A DNA stretch of 64,000 nucleotides from Apricaphanius iberus (taxonomy: Eukaryota; Chordata; Actinopteri; Cyprinodontiformes; Aphaniidae). The DNA is taken from assembly GCA_028564705.1 (NCBI GenBank), contig JAPXFQ010000249.1, positions 434,001 to 498,000 on the forward strand, written 5' to 3'. Under the pieces are notes generated by a model. It saw nothing but the letters and a program-made list of their open reading frames with translations. It was not told the origin of the DNA and did no database searches. Of the stretch, positions 38,501 through 47,805 are shown in pieces. How positions within the stretch are numbered: position 1 is the stretch's first letter; each line of letters starts with the position of its first letter. Position numbers and translations under genes: made by a program.

Positions 38501-40692
38501 TTGACTGGTCAAGTAATACTCGGACGTTTTCTATACCTACACTTTAACAAATCCACCAAAATTGAACCAGTTATTTCCAATTTGAGGTGTTGGCGTCAGC
38601 AGCAGTGGCATAATGTTTATCTGCAGCTGTAGGTACAGTGTAGAACAGTGTGTGGGAAGGTCTTCAGCTGACAAGAGGAGCAACCAGTGACACTGCCTCT
38701 AAATGCTAACTGGAGTTGTGGAGTTTTTGCACCTCCTGTGAGCAATGCAAATTCTCACCTTGTGTTGAACTCTGTGCAAGATAATAAGTTTTCAGTGAGA
38801 ATATGTCATCTGCTTTTTTTTAAATCATGTTTATAATTATTTTTTTTTCTGGTTCAGCTTACAGATTGTTACCAGTGATCAAGTGGTGCTTACCTCATCC
38901 ACTGACCACACTGTGAGGCTCTGGAGTGCATATGGAAAATTCATCGGTGGGTGTAAACCGTGGCATTTCAGCCACTTATTCTAGTATATGTTAATAACGA
39001 TGACTCAGCTAAACCTTTAACCCTTTGACTTGCACTATTTAAAGTGCCAATCAATCACTGCATGAATCACACATGTACTGTCAAAAGAATTTGAGCGCTA
39101 AAACCTGTCTACGTCTTCTCATATTACAGCCACAGACATGAATATATTTTGGGGGGATTTTATGTATGGAAAGAATAAATATTGTTACAAACATTAAAAA
39201 AAAATTCTACAAGGGGTGTGTCTTTGTATTCAGGTCTCTTCCATTTTTTTAAATGAAAAATGAAATCAGGACATGGAAAAGAACAATCCTTTATTGTCCT
39301 AAGAGGGAAAATTGTGTTATAACGGCAGCAAAGCGAAAGGGTGTAAGAAAAAAATGAATTTAAGGGTCAAGAAAAATATGTACATTATGGACATAATTAC
39401 CAAAACCAAAGTACTGTGCAGTTAATAAAGATAAAATGAAAGTGGCAATCCCAGGTTGTAATATGCAACAGAGCAGGATACTAAAACTGATGCTTAAATA
39501 ATGATTTATTTTTATAAATATTTACAGAATGTACATGCTTGTGCTTGTGTGATTGTGCATTAAAAAAGGAAACATATTATCTTCAAAAGTTAGCATATAT
39601 TAACTGTAAAAAAAAACAATGTGCAAATTACAGCAGCAGAAATGTTTTCTGTTGCTCTAACAGGGACAGCACTATGCTATGGGAATGATTTTCCTCAGTA
39701 GGGACAGAGAACCTGGTCAGGGTTCACAGAAAGGTACAGGACAATCCTGGAAGAAAACCTGTCTGCCAGTAGAAAAGACTAGAGACTTGGTAAAGTGAGG
39801 GTGGGATTTCCTTTTAGCAGGAAATCTGTAAAATACAGACAGAGCTAAAATGGATTGGTTAAAGTGAAGACATATTTATACCTTAGAATGGCCTATTCAA
39901 AGTAAAGACTTGAATAAAATTTAGGAACCCTGGTAAAATATGATCAAGCTTAAAGTGTTTTACAAAAACAAATGGTCTAAAATTTCAGTCCCTAGATTTA
40001 TAAAGGTGGTAGAAATGTTCTGCATAATACATCACACTGTGATGCATCAAAAGTTTGATCATAAAAGCATTTACTGTGTTGGTCTATCAAATAAAATCCC
40101 AGTAAAATATTATGAAGTGTGTGGTTTCAAGCTAGTTGTACTGTGAAAAAAAATAAGGATGTCCCGATTCCGATGTAAAAAATCGGATCGGCCCGATATT
40201 TTCACATTTTTCAGTCACTTTTCGAGTCACGGCGATTTTTACAAAAGTACCTCCTCGTGTTTGACGGTGATTGCACAACAATTCAAACCTCCGTAACGGT
40301 GCAAACAAGGACTCTAAACTAGGCTACCACGATTCAACATAGCAGATTAAACACAGTTCTAATATGGGTAAACTTCAAGAAATATGCTTAACTCTATTTA
40401 AACTATTTATTAAAGGCATAGAAACTCAGCTTCTGCCATTCACACGCAACAATAATTCAAAATAAACAGAGGAAAACTCCTCTCGCTCCCGCAAAAAAGG
40501 AAGAGGAAAAAAGGCAGACACTGAGCAGACCTTGTGCTGCATTAAATAGCATGGTATATCTATGCTGAGTTCAGGAGCAGACAATATTTTAGGCAATAAT
40601 AATACTGCAACTTACAAACTTAGAACAATGTGGTCTTTCTAGTGCTGGTATTTACTCAAAAATATAGTGTGATCCTATGAAACTGGAGAGCA

Positions 40693-40737
<45 letters not shown>

Positions 40738-41715
40738 CTGTACCAAGTAAGTGTTTTACTTTTTATTTTTGTCTGTAATATTAAACTGAAGTTGATCTTT
40801 AATTAGATTTTGATTTAAAGGGATTTACAACAATAATGATAATGCTTTGTGATTAGTCTCATTCCAGTTTTATAAATTTCAATAACAAAAATAAATAAAT
40901 AACTAAATGGATCGAACTAATCATTCTTTTTTTTCTATTTTTTTTCTTTTTTTCTTCTTTTTTTTTTCTTCTGCTCATTCTAACACGATCAGCCAATAAG
41001 TATATAAATTAGGTGTCAAAAGCATAAAAACATGAGAAATGTTATCTCCTTGGCAAGCTGGGAATGTGTTGATAGGGGAGAAGATTGAATAATCTATTTA
41101 AATAGTACGTTTTACAAATGCTGAAAGATGAATCCAAACACCTTTAAAAATAACACTGATGTTTACTATTCATGTTGCAGTTGCACTTTGAACCATTTGT
41201 CAACTGAACACCATTGTATTGATTTTTGCATAATCACACAGAAGCAGACATTCTGCTTTAAAAAAATAGAAAAATATTATTTAGATTGTTATTTTTAATG
41301 ATGCTTCAGCGATAGTGATTGGCAAATGTCGGAAAAAAATAAAATTAAGCTTCTGTAGATTTATAATGTATGGAAAAACTGCAATTTTATCCAGGACAGC
41401 ACACAATTTCTGGGACATCATAATATATTGCGGGAAAAGTGTTTCTCTTGGGTTTTCAGAAATATGATATTTTAATAAGCCTCAGTTTTGAAGTCAAATC
41501 TGTTCAGCACCATTGAATGCAATTTGTTAGAACATACATTAAAATGTGATTTTCCATCTGCAGGGACATTTGGCCAGCCTGAGATGTGGAATGTCCAGAT
41601 CCCCTCATCCTGGATTCATCCGGGTGTCCCCTATGAGGTTCTGATTGATCCTCTCAGTATGCCACATCATGATATTCTGAAGAGAAAATCACCGCTCCGA
41701 AGCCATCAGTTCTGA
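16080..41715 (+). CDS. wdr49: EF-hand and WD40 repeat protein, WDR49-like
   Basis: I could join 27 coding exons in frame across canonical splice sites: 2838 bases, 945 codons plus stop. All intron phases agree, which strongly supports the model. From the first open codon, residues 134-157 hold a canonical EF-hand loop ([12 protein letters not shown]), a degenerate EF-hand precedes it, and from about 195 onward come many WD40 blades. The order EF-hand then WD40, and the final TFGQ-W motif, match WDR49; WDR64 and EFCAB8 are related alternatives. The protein is presumably a scaffold, and family members are linked to cilia (family knowledge only). The first listed exon has no ATG, only an open frame from 16080, so at least one upstream coding exon is missing. 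The 3' end is odd: see 41564-42134. Exon details are given in the block entries. Confidence 0.85.
18225..19110. mobile_element. Harbinger-like element with CAG target duplication
   Basis: 886 bases with perfect 15-bp terminal inverted repeats (GGGCCTGTACCATGA), flanked by CAG at 18222-18224 and 19111-19113. It is inserted in the Tc1 copy. It carries a short Myb/SANT-like ORF (18444-18593) but no transposase, so it is a deletion derivative. The superfamily is inferred from the Myb-like ORF; a 3-bp duplication fits PIF/Harbinger, though TWA is more usual. Confidence 0.8.
18444..18593 (+). CDS. Myb/SANT-like domain protein fragment of a transposon
   Basis: 49 codons from ATG to TAG. The start is [20 protein letters not shown], and [10 protein letters not shown] comes just before the stop. 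This is the N-terminal part of the Myb/SANT-like DNA-binding proteins that PIF/Harbinger elements of fish encode. The usual continuation of the trihelix is cut off by TAG, so it is a truncated remnant. Confidence 0.6.
   Translation: MDRARAEEQEIILQKYKEYRSIFQACSNTVSAAKAREQSWRKIADCVNT
21510..24255 (+). CDS. wdr49: WDR49-like gene, exons 6-9 (early WD40 blades)
   Basis: Exons: 21510-21595, 21687-21779, 21873-21918 and 24209-24255, joining with phases 2, 2 and 0, and leaving in phase 2. They encode [20 protein letters not shown], then [20 protein letters not shown], the short segment [15 protein letters not shown], and [16 protein letters not shown]. These are strands of degenerate WD repeats (residues about 233-322). 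The 2.3-kb intron before the last exon carries two complete transposons side by side. Confidence 0.85.
22437..23548. mobile_element. DNA transposon with TTACGGTGT ends, superfamily uncertain
   Basis: 1112 bases. The left end is TTACGGTGTTTACACACCGA, and the reverse-complemented right end starts TTACGGTGTCTACACACCGA; about 24 bp match with two differences. No transposase ORF is recognisable. No flanking target duplication is obvious (left TTTTGAAG, right TGCTACTC). The body is GC-richer than the surrounding intron. It lies inside an intron of the WDR49-like gene. Confidence 0.75.
23557..24125. mobile_element. MITE with TAAAGCTTGGTTTATGCTTG ends
   Basis: 569 bases. The left end is TAAAGCTTGTTTTATGCTTG and the inverted right end is TAAAGCTTGGTTTATGCTTG, followed by CCGC on both sides. 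It is CpG-rich inside (GCGCGGAA, CCGCGAGG). No transposase is present. It sits only 8 bases from the previous element. Confidence 0.75.
24256..26065 (+). other. WDR49-like intron 9
   Basis: AT-rich. Contains a TTATTA/TAATAA palindrome-like simple repeat at about 24957-24985 and a GGAT array at 25327-25364. I see no exon in it. Confidence 0.5.
25327..25364. repeat. (GGAT)n tandem array
   Basis: TGGATGGA units, probably the tail of a teleost SINE whose body is lost or beyond recognition. Confidence 0.85.
26066..27728 (+). CDS. wdr49: WDR49-like gene, exons 10-13
   Basis: Exons: 26066-26183, 26780-26849, 27284-27524 and 27623-27728. They encode [40 protein letters not shown], a spacer rich in Ser and Arg, then two typical blades: [20 protein letters not shown] and [20 protein letters not shown] followed by VSTDNNVK. 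The DWV and GH-SAP motifs are those seen in WDR49/WDR64 relatives. Phases are 0, 1, 2 and 0. The first intron in this block contains a perfect palindrome. Confidence 0.88.
26291..26398. repeat. Perfect 108-bp palindrome
   Basis: Two 54-base arms match as exact reverse complements with no spacer, centred on GGATCC at 26342-26347. The right arm (from CCAAGACAAATTACCAAGTC to CCTTGAGATAA) resembles a repeat I recall from other teleosts; the left arm is its inverted copy. It lies in an intron of the WDR49-like gene. Confidence 0.97.
27935..28520. mobile_element. Degraded Tc1/mariner-type non-autonomous element
   Basis: Lies in intron 13. It has stretches reminiscent of Tc1 ends and flanks (CCTTTCACATTTTGTAACAT near 27970, and a mirrored CTTCACATTTATGCAATACT near 28466). 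It is low in coding content and strongly diverged, and its boundaries are approximate. Confidence 0.45.
28615..31718 (+). CDS. wdr49: WDR49-like gene, exons 14-20 (central WD40 blades)
   Basis: Exons: 28615-28766, 28961-29063, 30856-30962, 31035-31114, 31190-31244, 31324-31369 and 31659-31718. The blades include [52 protein letters not shown] and [14 protein letters not shown]. Each ends in the expected W-D or W-N turn. The donor at 28767 (GTTGGT) and that at 30963 (GTCTGG) are non-consensus after GT, but the frame and family similarity support them. The 1.8-kb intron 29064-30855 holds a Tc1 remnant with an RTE fragment inside. Confidence 0.87.
29079..30799. mobile_element. Tc1-like element containing a later LINE insertion
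   Basis: The left terminal-repeat remnant TTGCAAAAGTATTCATACCC is at about 29079, and its inverted partner AATACTTTTGCAAGGCACT is at 30781-30799. Between them are degraded Tc1 sequence and an RTE-type LINE fragment. No intact transposase is present. Confidence 0.65.
29575..30330 (-). mobile_element. RTE-type LINE fragment (reverse strand)
   Basis: The minus-strand translation includes [20 protein letters not shown] and [12 protein letters not shown], which correspond to the conserved C-terminal stretch (WFGH-RR ... [10 protein letters not shown]) of RTE-like reverse transcriptases in fish. Frameshifts are present. The 5' part of the element is missing, and the LINE lies within the Tc1 copy. 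Confidence 0.7.
33770..34040. repeat. Interspersed repeat, LINE-derived fragment
   Basis: Two pieces of widespread teleost repeats: AAGAGGAAGGTTTTAAGCCT near 33778, and CTCCAGGATGGTGTAGGGCT near 33975. The latter on the minus strand resembles part of a non-LTR reverse transcriptase. Assignment is from memory and approximate. Confidence 0.4.
35580..35930 (+). mobile_element. Tc1-like transposase fragment, second family
   Basis: CGGAGTGGAGGGATGATGAT near 35605, TGAGGCCTTCTGTCTGACAA near 35712, ACAAGGTGTTGCAA near 35799 and AAAGTCATACAGAATAAC near 35873 follow, in order, a teleost Tc1 family different from those at 14352 and 17740. It is degenerate and has no ends. Confidence 0.6.
36539..37070 (+). 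CDS. wdr49: WDR49-like gene, exons 21-23
   Basis: Exons: 36539-36701, 36817-36912 and 37012-37070, with phases 1, 1 and 0. They encode a classical blade ([20 protein letters not shown] then [12 protein letters not shown]), a linker, [20 protein letters not shown], and [20 protein letters not shown]. The open frame extending left of 36539 is not coding: the CCACAG acceptor at 36533-36538 sets the edge. Confidence 0.88.
37420..37700 (-). mobile_element. Possible transposon remnant
   Basis: GCAGAATTTTGACCCACTTC near 37487 and the adjoining sequence resemble the reverse strand of teleost DNA-transposon genes (segment around 'gaatttt-gccact'). Diverged, no ends found. Confidence 0.3.
38146..41715 (+). 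CDS. wdr49: WDR49-like gene, exons 24-27 (last blades and C-terminus)
   Basis: Exons: 38146-38278, 38387-38426, 38858-38946 and 41564-41715. They encode [54 protein letters not shown], then [11 protein letters not shown] and [20 protein letters not shown]. The final blade closes with HTVRLW. The stop TGA at 41713-41715 ends the frame, but just downstream a clean donor (AAG|GTGAGC at 41738-41743) follows an open stretch in the next frame, so the last exon may have suffered a frameshift. Confidence 0.82.
39640..40150 (+). mobile_element. Tc1-like element, 3' part
   Basis: CAGTAGGGACAGAGAACCTG near 39696, GGAAGAAAACCTGTCTGCC near 39749, GAATGGCCTATTCAAAGTAA near 39886 and TGTTGGTCTATCAAATAAAA near 40077 follow the distal half of the teleost Tc1 consensus. 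It is strongly decayed. Its last approximately 120 bases recur at 44905-45030. Confidence 0.75.
40026..40215 (+). repeat. Duplicated Tc1-tail / hAT-head junction, copy 1
   Basis: TGATGCATCAAAAGTTTGAT and the following bases, to AAGGATGTCCCGATTCCGAT and GGCCCGATATTTTCACATTT, are repeated at 44905-45085. A Tc1 tail joined to the end of an hAT-like element in both places suggests duplication of an already composite block. Confidence 0.75.
40695..40735. repeat. (TA)n microsatellite
   Basis: About 20 uninterrupted TA units. Confidence 0.95.
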
Positions 41716-41740
41716 CGTGACTGATAGAGGGGAACTAAAG

Positions 41741-42134
41741 GTGAGCTGCAATATCTCAAAAATGATTACCTGAGCTCTTCCTTTTTCCGTTGCTTTCTAC
41801 TGTCACACTGCACCGATGATCTTTGGAATTTCATCAGTTATACTGACAATGAAAAAGATTTAGGAGCACATTTTACCCAGAGGAATAAGAGTCTGGCCTG
41901 GATTATAACCATTTTAATAGAACAGGCCGCTTCACATATTTATTGCCAGTTTAACACTTAACTTGGCCTAAAACTATGGATTTAAATTTGGATGAACTGG
42001 ATCCTCTGCTTCATTTCAGACTCTGTGATGAAATTGACTGGAATACTAACACACGATCAAACAACTTCACCCTGATTGGCTTCAGGACTTTGGAGGAACT
42101 GAATGTCTTTGAATCACCAAAATTCTCTCTCTGA
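41741..42134 (+). other. wdr49: 3' flank of the last WDR49-like exon, probable further coding remnant
   Basis: After the donor at 41741 there is an acceptor-like TTCATTTCAG at 42010-42019. Behind it is an open frame reading CDEIDWNTNTRSNN, IGFRTLEELNVFESPKFSL and then a stop at 42132-42134. IGFRTLEEL resembles the conserved C-terminal motif of WDR49 relatives as I recall it. The frame does not connect to the preceding exon by any splice I can find, so it may be a decayed or alternative terminal exon. Confidence 0.4.
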
Positions 42135-42575
42135 TATTGATCTGTTTCTCAGCCTCATGGGGAAACTGAATTTAAAATGACTAAAATGAAACTGTATTGA
42201 TCAAAACTAAAAAAGTATGTCATTTTCAATGTTATAAGTCAATGTGTGTTATGTGTTTTAACACTACTAGCAGCACGATTCATGGATTCAAATGCAATTG
42301 CTGGGCAGTGTTTAGGAAGAAATATTGTTTATGGCACAACTCAGACGATTGAAACAAAGCTATGACCTGGAGAAACAGAATTTCACATGTTCATATTGTT
42401 GTTCAGGCTCAGTTTAGTGACCCTTATAAAGAGTTTAATTGCATATCTTTCCTCAATAATGCCTTATCATAGTAGCATGATAGCTTTTTTTAATGTGTGG
42501 CATGAAATGTATTTTATTGACAGTAAATCAGTAGATGCATTATTCGAGTGTTTAAGAAAGATGTCTTGGGTTATT

Positions 42576-42581
42576 AATAAA
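42576..42581 (+). terminator. wdr49: Candidate polyadenylation signal of the WDR49-like gene
   Basis: AATAAA, about 860 bases past the stop at 41713 and about 440 past the downstream stop at 42132. It is the nearest canonical hexamer. Confidence 0.35.
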
Positions 42582-43565
42582 TGCTTTTATCCTTCCAAAA
42601 TTGCCTGCCTTTTAAGTTATGAGTAAACAATTACAGTTCAGTAGAAATACCTTTGGCCTTTAGGGGTCTTAGTATTTTTCCTTTATGGTTATTTTTGCTG
42701 CTTCAGTGACAGAAAGCCATTCATTTTATGCAACACATTTTTGTTAAATGAGTTCACAAGATTTAGCCATCCAGATATAAATATACATCTGAGCATGTCA
42801 GTGGTGAATATAATAATTCTACATGGACGTAAGGGTAACAAGCATGTAGGTGTCATATTGTTAAAGAAAGAGTAAAAAAAGAAGCCCAGAGTTTTTCATG
42901 GAATAAGAATGGAGGGAGGGAGGTGTGTAATCTGTGAACCTATCAAGTAAATTGTAACCATGGTATTTATTTTTTGCTGGTCCGACTGTTCATGGAAACA
43001 ATATCCATAGAAATCCTGAAACCTGAAATTTATCATCCCCTGCCCACCCACACAAATGCAGAAATGCACACATCTGAATTACCCTCATCAATCTATTATA
43101 TGGGAAGTATGGAGGGTGTGCATCTTCATAAAACCAAGCATTAATTACTTGAAGGGAGGCTCTACACATCTAATTTGTTTTTTGATTACAGTAACAATTA
43201 GCACTTTGTTCCACTCTGAAACAACATTACTCTCTCACTCACATTTCGCGGTGCATGGGGACTGAATAATTTAGGGAAGCTGAGTAAATGCCAGCACCTA
43301 CAGGGTGAAGAAGCAAAAGGTCATCTTGAAATTGGTAGAGAGAAATATAATGTATTTTAAAGCTCTTTGTTTTTACTACCAATAAACTTATGGATCGAAA
43401 CTTGTGATTACACTGTTAAACAAAACATTATTGAATTCTTGCTCTTGTAAAACTGAATTTGAGAAGGTGGTACTTTGTTAGGTATGAACCAAATGCACTC
43501 TCACACTAAATACAATATCACACGAGAGGGAGTGCTGTTGCGTTGGATATCAGCACTGGATAATC
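42582..43565. other. Intergenic sequence, nothing recognised
   Basis: No exon, RNA gene or clear repeat end. Confidence 0.45.
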
Positions 43566-43765
43566 ACACCAGTGCTGAACAAAAATATAAATGCAACACT
43601 TTTGCTCCCATTTTTTATGAGATGAACCTTTTCTACATACACAAAATAACCTTTTTGTCTCAAATATTGTTCACAAATCTGTCTAAATATGTGATAGTGA
43701 GCACTTCTCCTTTGCTGAGATAATCTGTCCCACCTCAAGCCTGTCTTGGTAAAATAGACAGCATG
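43566..43765. mobile_element. Fragment of a DNA transposon (ACAAAAATATAAATGCAACA family)
   Basis: CAGTGCTGAACAAAAATATA near 43572, GTTCACAAATCTGTCTAAAT and GAGCACTTCTCCTTTGCTGA follow a repeat that I recall as common in teleosts. It is cut off on the right where LINE sequence starts. Confidence 0.6.
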
Positions 43766-43774
43766 GTATAAATT

Positions 43775-44275
43775 TCCACAGTTATGCAGATGATACAGAA
43801 TTATATTTATCCATAAATCCCGATGAATCCAATCAGTTAGGTAGATTGCAGGCATGTCTTGAAGACATCTTTTGACCAGAAGCTTTAAAAAAGAAACTGC
43901 TTAGTCAGTCATCTGGATGGCATTAAATTGGCATCTGGTAATAACTTAAAGAAAGTCTCTTTAATTTTTGACCAAAAAATGACTTTCAAATCACATATTA
44001 AACGGGTTTCCAGGATTTCTTCCTTTCACCTCCAGAATATTGCTAAAATTAGAAACATCCTGTTCAGGAGTAATGCTAAGGAAATAGCCCATGTATTTGT
44101 GGATTCAAAGCTGTACTACTGTAATTCTTTACTTTTAGGATGTCCAAAAAAATACAATAAAAAGCCATCAGTTGATCCAAAATGCTGCAGCAAGAGTTCT
44201 GATGAATATTAAAAAGAGTGATCACATTTCTCCTGTTTTAGCTTCTCTCCATTGGCTCCCTGTTAAATCATATAT
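43775..44275 (+). mobile_element. LINE reverse transcriptase fragment (L2/CR1-like)
   Basis: Contains the reverse transcriptase signature in HSYADDTELYLSINPDE starting near 43781. After a break come KKVSLIFDQKMTFKSHIKRV, HVFVDSKLYYCNSLLLG and LASLHWLPVKS. These follow the palm and thumb regions of L2/CR1-type non-LTR elements in the right order. Several frameshifts and a 5' truncation make it dead. It ends in a TA run at 44270-44286. Confidence 0.8.
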
Positions 44276-44904
44276 ATATATATATACCATGCGCTAAAAC
44301 ATGCATCTATTCTGTGCATTCAACTGACTCACTTTTTTACAGGCAACATATTTTTTAGTTAAGCATTATAATAATTTATATAACAATTATCATGTTGAAG
44401 CATCATTTTATTAAAACAATATACATACAAATATAAGGTGCCAACTGTAAATGAAAGGTCATTATGTTGTGGGGATTTATCCACACATCTTTCAGTGCAT
44501 GCCTTCCTCAGTATGCCTGAGCCCAAGGGCGTCAATTTGTTTTTAAAAGTGCTGGGGAAAAGTTCATTCTAACCATGATTCTGACCCTCGCCAGTCCTTG
44601 CCTGCGAACTATGTTCAGATCTGACAATTTTCACATCTTGTCACAACCATAAGTAATTACCTTTTAACTGTCTGTTACGCTTCTTTTTCTGTACTGTTTC
44701 ACCTCTCCCTCTCGCAAGGTTGCTTTTTAAAGTAATGGCTGATTTTCCCAGCCATATCTGCAATGCTAATGCCATTACTCTGATACAAAGGTTTTTTTTA
44801 TTTTTTATGAAAATGACACACTTGGATGCAAAAAAAAAACAACAACATTTACCTGTTTGAAGAACCAGGGAAAATCAAGACGCTGATAGCTTCTGTATAA
44901 TAAC

Positions 44905-45085
44905 ATCCTACTGTGATGCATCAAAAGTTTGATCATAAAAGCATTTACTGTCTTTGTCTATCAAATAAAATCCCCTCAAAATATTCATGAAGTTTGTGGT
45001 TAAAAGGTGGTTGTACTGTGAAAAAAATTAAGGATGTCCCAATTCCGATATCAAGATTGTATCAGGCCGATATTTTGACATTTTT
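44905..45085 (+). repeat. Duplicated Tc1-tail / hAT-head junction, copy 2
   Basis: Second copy of the block at 40026-40215, with the same TGATGCATCAAAAGTTTGAT start, GTTGTACTGTGAAAAAA joint and AAGGATGTCCCAATTCCGAT. It is diverged by a few substitutions and indels. The two copies are in direct orientation 4.9 kb apart, flanking the last exon of the WDR49-like gene. Confidence 0.75.
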
Positions 45086-45639
45086 AGTGATCAGATATCG
45101 GCTATATTAGCTGACGAGTTGTGCTGATTTTTTGTCAGATTTGAAAGGCTTCTAAATAAAAGTGAATATCACACTTTTTTGATTTTCAATTGTAAAAAAG
45201 TCGTTTTTTTTCTTTTATTTCACATTACAGTTAAATAACAGTGGTTTAACTTGTAAAAAAAAAGAGAAAAATTAATATTAATACTCATTTTACATTTTAT
45301 TATCTTTGGAGAAGTTTTATTTCCTATTAAAAACACACTCCTTAAAGAAAACAACCATTCCATCAATGAATACATCTAATATAAATAAATCTACCGGGGG
45401 TATTAGCTACTTGTCTCAACTGTATGTGACAGTGAACGTGATAAAATGTGAACAAACTCATGGTGTAAGGTTACTTCTGCAAGTCATCATATTTTCCACA
45501 AATTCCGTTATTAAATACGTGGTTATTTAGCATACTTTGGGATTTTGGTTAAAGTGGAAATACTTATAAAATAATTATGTTCTCTAACAATCAAAGCCCA
45601 AGGTAAATTGGTGTCTCTAATGCTAAAAACAGCTTTGAT

Positions 45640-46450
45640 TTTCACAAGAGCACCTGAAGTCAGCAGCAGCAGAAAGCATCGTGTGGGTGTTTTTTTTCTT
45701 TCTGATTTTCTCCATCTGGTCAGACCTTCTGTCAACTGAATTCATCCCGCCAGCAGAGCGCGTCCCTGCGCCTTGGACAGAAGCTGGGGGATGCTTGCTA
45801 GCCGAGAACAAACCAACTCCCCGTTTGCCGTGAAACTGTGAAAAGGAATAACACTGTCTTTTTTATTGGGGGGAAATAGCCCCATTTCCAGTGAGCCCAT
45901 GCTCTGTGAGCTTTCTCCACCGCCTACACCAGTTACAGGACTCTCTCAGGATGCTGTCGAGCAGCCCACACATCGGGCACAAAGTGGAATTCCGTGGGAT
46001 TTTTCTCTCCTTCCGTAAGTGCTCACTTTACTTTCTAATCCTTGTGTCAGGAGGTTCGGAGCATGTAGCTGCGAGCAGCGTGCTGGCGATCCAAACAGTG
46101 AACAGTTCGTGTTGTTTTGTGTGAAAAGCGAAGCTTGTGTTTGGACAGACGCTAAACAGAGCATGAGCAGGGCAGGAGGACGAGAGATGAGCGCATTTTT
46201 ATAACTGTTTGAGAAGTGCGGAGCCATGATCCGCCTCAACTTCCTGAGGAGTTTCCAGGCGGTTCGCACTGCACGGCAACCATGCAGTTCTACTAGTGCC
46301 CTAAGTTTACCCGGGAGTTAATTACAAGGCGAAGGTTGAAAGCCCTATCATTTTAAATCACAGGCTTTAACGTGTCCACTCTTTTCGCTTTGCTTCTTCT
46401 GACACATCGACGTTCCGCTGGCAGGAATCATGTCATGCCCGAGGGGTCAG
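45640..46450 (+). promoter_or_regulatory. GC-richer segment, candidate promoter and first exon
   Basis: GC and CpG content are clearly above the neighbourhood. ATG at 45899 or 45951 is followed by open frames to a strong donor, CC|GTAAGTGC at 46014/46015. The shorter frame would start MLSSSPHIGHKVEFRG. I do not recognise the protein. This could be the 5' end of an unseen plus-strand gene, or the inside of a GC-rich transposon. Confidence 0.35.
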
Positions 46451-46683
46451 CGCACACCCGGTGGTGCCTCCCACAATCTTCAGCTGGGTTTTTATTTGTC
46501 GGTCAAAACCCGGATTCCAGCTGAAACTGGTTTATTTATTTTTATAGTTTATGCTTGTATTGACTTAGCCAGTTTTTTCGAAGTCTTTCTGCTTATGGCA
46601 TGAAAGTTCAGTGCATTGATTAAAATATTATCAAGATGTTAATTTGTTTCAATCATTTAGTAAAATAAGGCCCATGGTAAAAT

Positions 46684-46684
<1 letters not shown>

Positions 46685-46751
<67 letters not shown>
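46685..46751. repeat. (AC)n(AT)n compound microsatellite
   Basis: About 25 AC units directly followed by AT units. Confidence 0.97.
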
Positions 46752-47261
46752 TGCATACTGTGATATAGACTTGCCTATTTTAAACATTTGTTATTTTGAA
46801 GATTATGGTTTACAGCTATGGACAACCAGAAATCATCTTCTCAGATTTTACATCATGCTAAAAGTAAAAGGGGATCTTTATACATACATTTTATGTTGAG
46901 TCCTAAACAGTCATAGGGATGACTTGATAGCAGTCCACCAGACAATCACTGACCACAAAGAGCCAACAGCTGGCAGTTCAAAAAGTGCCGTCTGCAATCA
47001 TGTTGATGGAAGGTTAGGTGGAAGGAAAAAGTCTGGTTAAAAGGAGTGTACAGGAACAGGGATTAACAAAGCTATGAGACGATTCTAAAACGAGTCCAAT
47101 TCAGAATTGGAGCTTCAAATGGTCTGTTTGATGTGTCAGCCACTGTTGAACTCAGGATCCAAATCAGGAGGTGCTAACTTGGAGTGGTAGTCCACTCAGG
47201 TTTATACTTTGCAAAGTCAGTGCTGCAGTTGATAGGGACATTTTAGAACACTAAACTTCCT

Positions 47262-47805
47262 TCTAGGGATAGACTGATTTTTCGGCCGGGCCAATATTTG
47301 CATTTTTCCATGTATTGGCCGATAAGAGCCTGCTGCGTTCGCCGGTAGTTTTTTCCCAGCATTATTGCACACTGTGCACTTTATTATTTATTATTATTAC
47401 TTGTTTCTATGGTGTGCAATAGTGTAATTATTTTATTTATGCTTAAATATTTATTTTCAGAATTTTAATTACAAAGTTTTTTAGCACTGAATTATTTTTT
47501 TATTTGTTCTACCTCAAATGTTTTTATATTTGTTAAATATTGTTTATCTACTTTTTCTTACTTGTTCTACCTCACCTATGATTACTATTTGTAAAATATT
47601 GTTTTTAAGTTCAAGAAATGTTAAATTGGGACTTGGAACATTTGTTATCATCATTGTTTCTATGATGCAAATTGAGGGAGCAGAATCAGTATCGGCTCCA
47701 AATATCGGCTTAAGAAAATCAGCAGCCCATATCGATCAACGGCTAAGGCGGATGGGAAAGAAAAATCAGCATCGGCACAAAAAAATCCATATCGGCCTAC
47801 CTCCT
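47262..47805. mobile_element. hAT-like non-autonomous element with CGGCC ends
   Basis: The left end GGGATAGACTGATTTTTCGG and the right end (AAAAAATCCATATCGGCCTA) form a loose inverted pair, and sub-terminal ATCGGC motifs repeat near 47692, 47703, 47731 and 47769. The 153-codon open frame that overlaps it is not a real gene. Boundaries are approximate. Confidence 0.5.

Larger units (their letters stand above)
38947..41563 (+). other. WDR49-like intron 26 with transposon remnants
   Basis: Holds a Tc1 tail (39640-40150), the start of an hAT-like element (40158-40210), a TA array (40695-40735) and T-rich tracts near 40927-40972. No exon is required. Confidence 0.6.
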
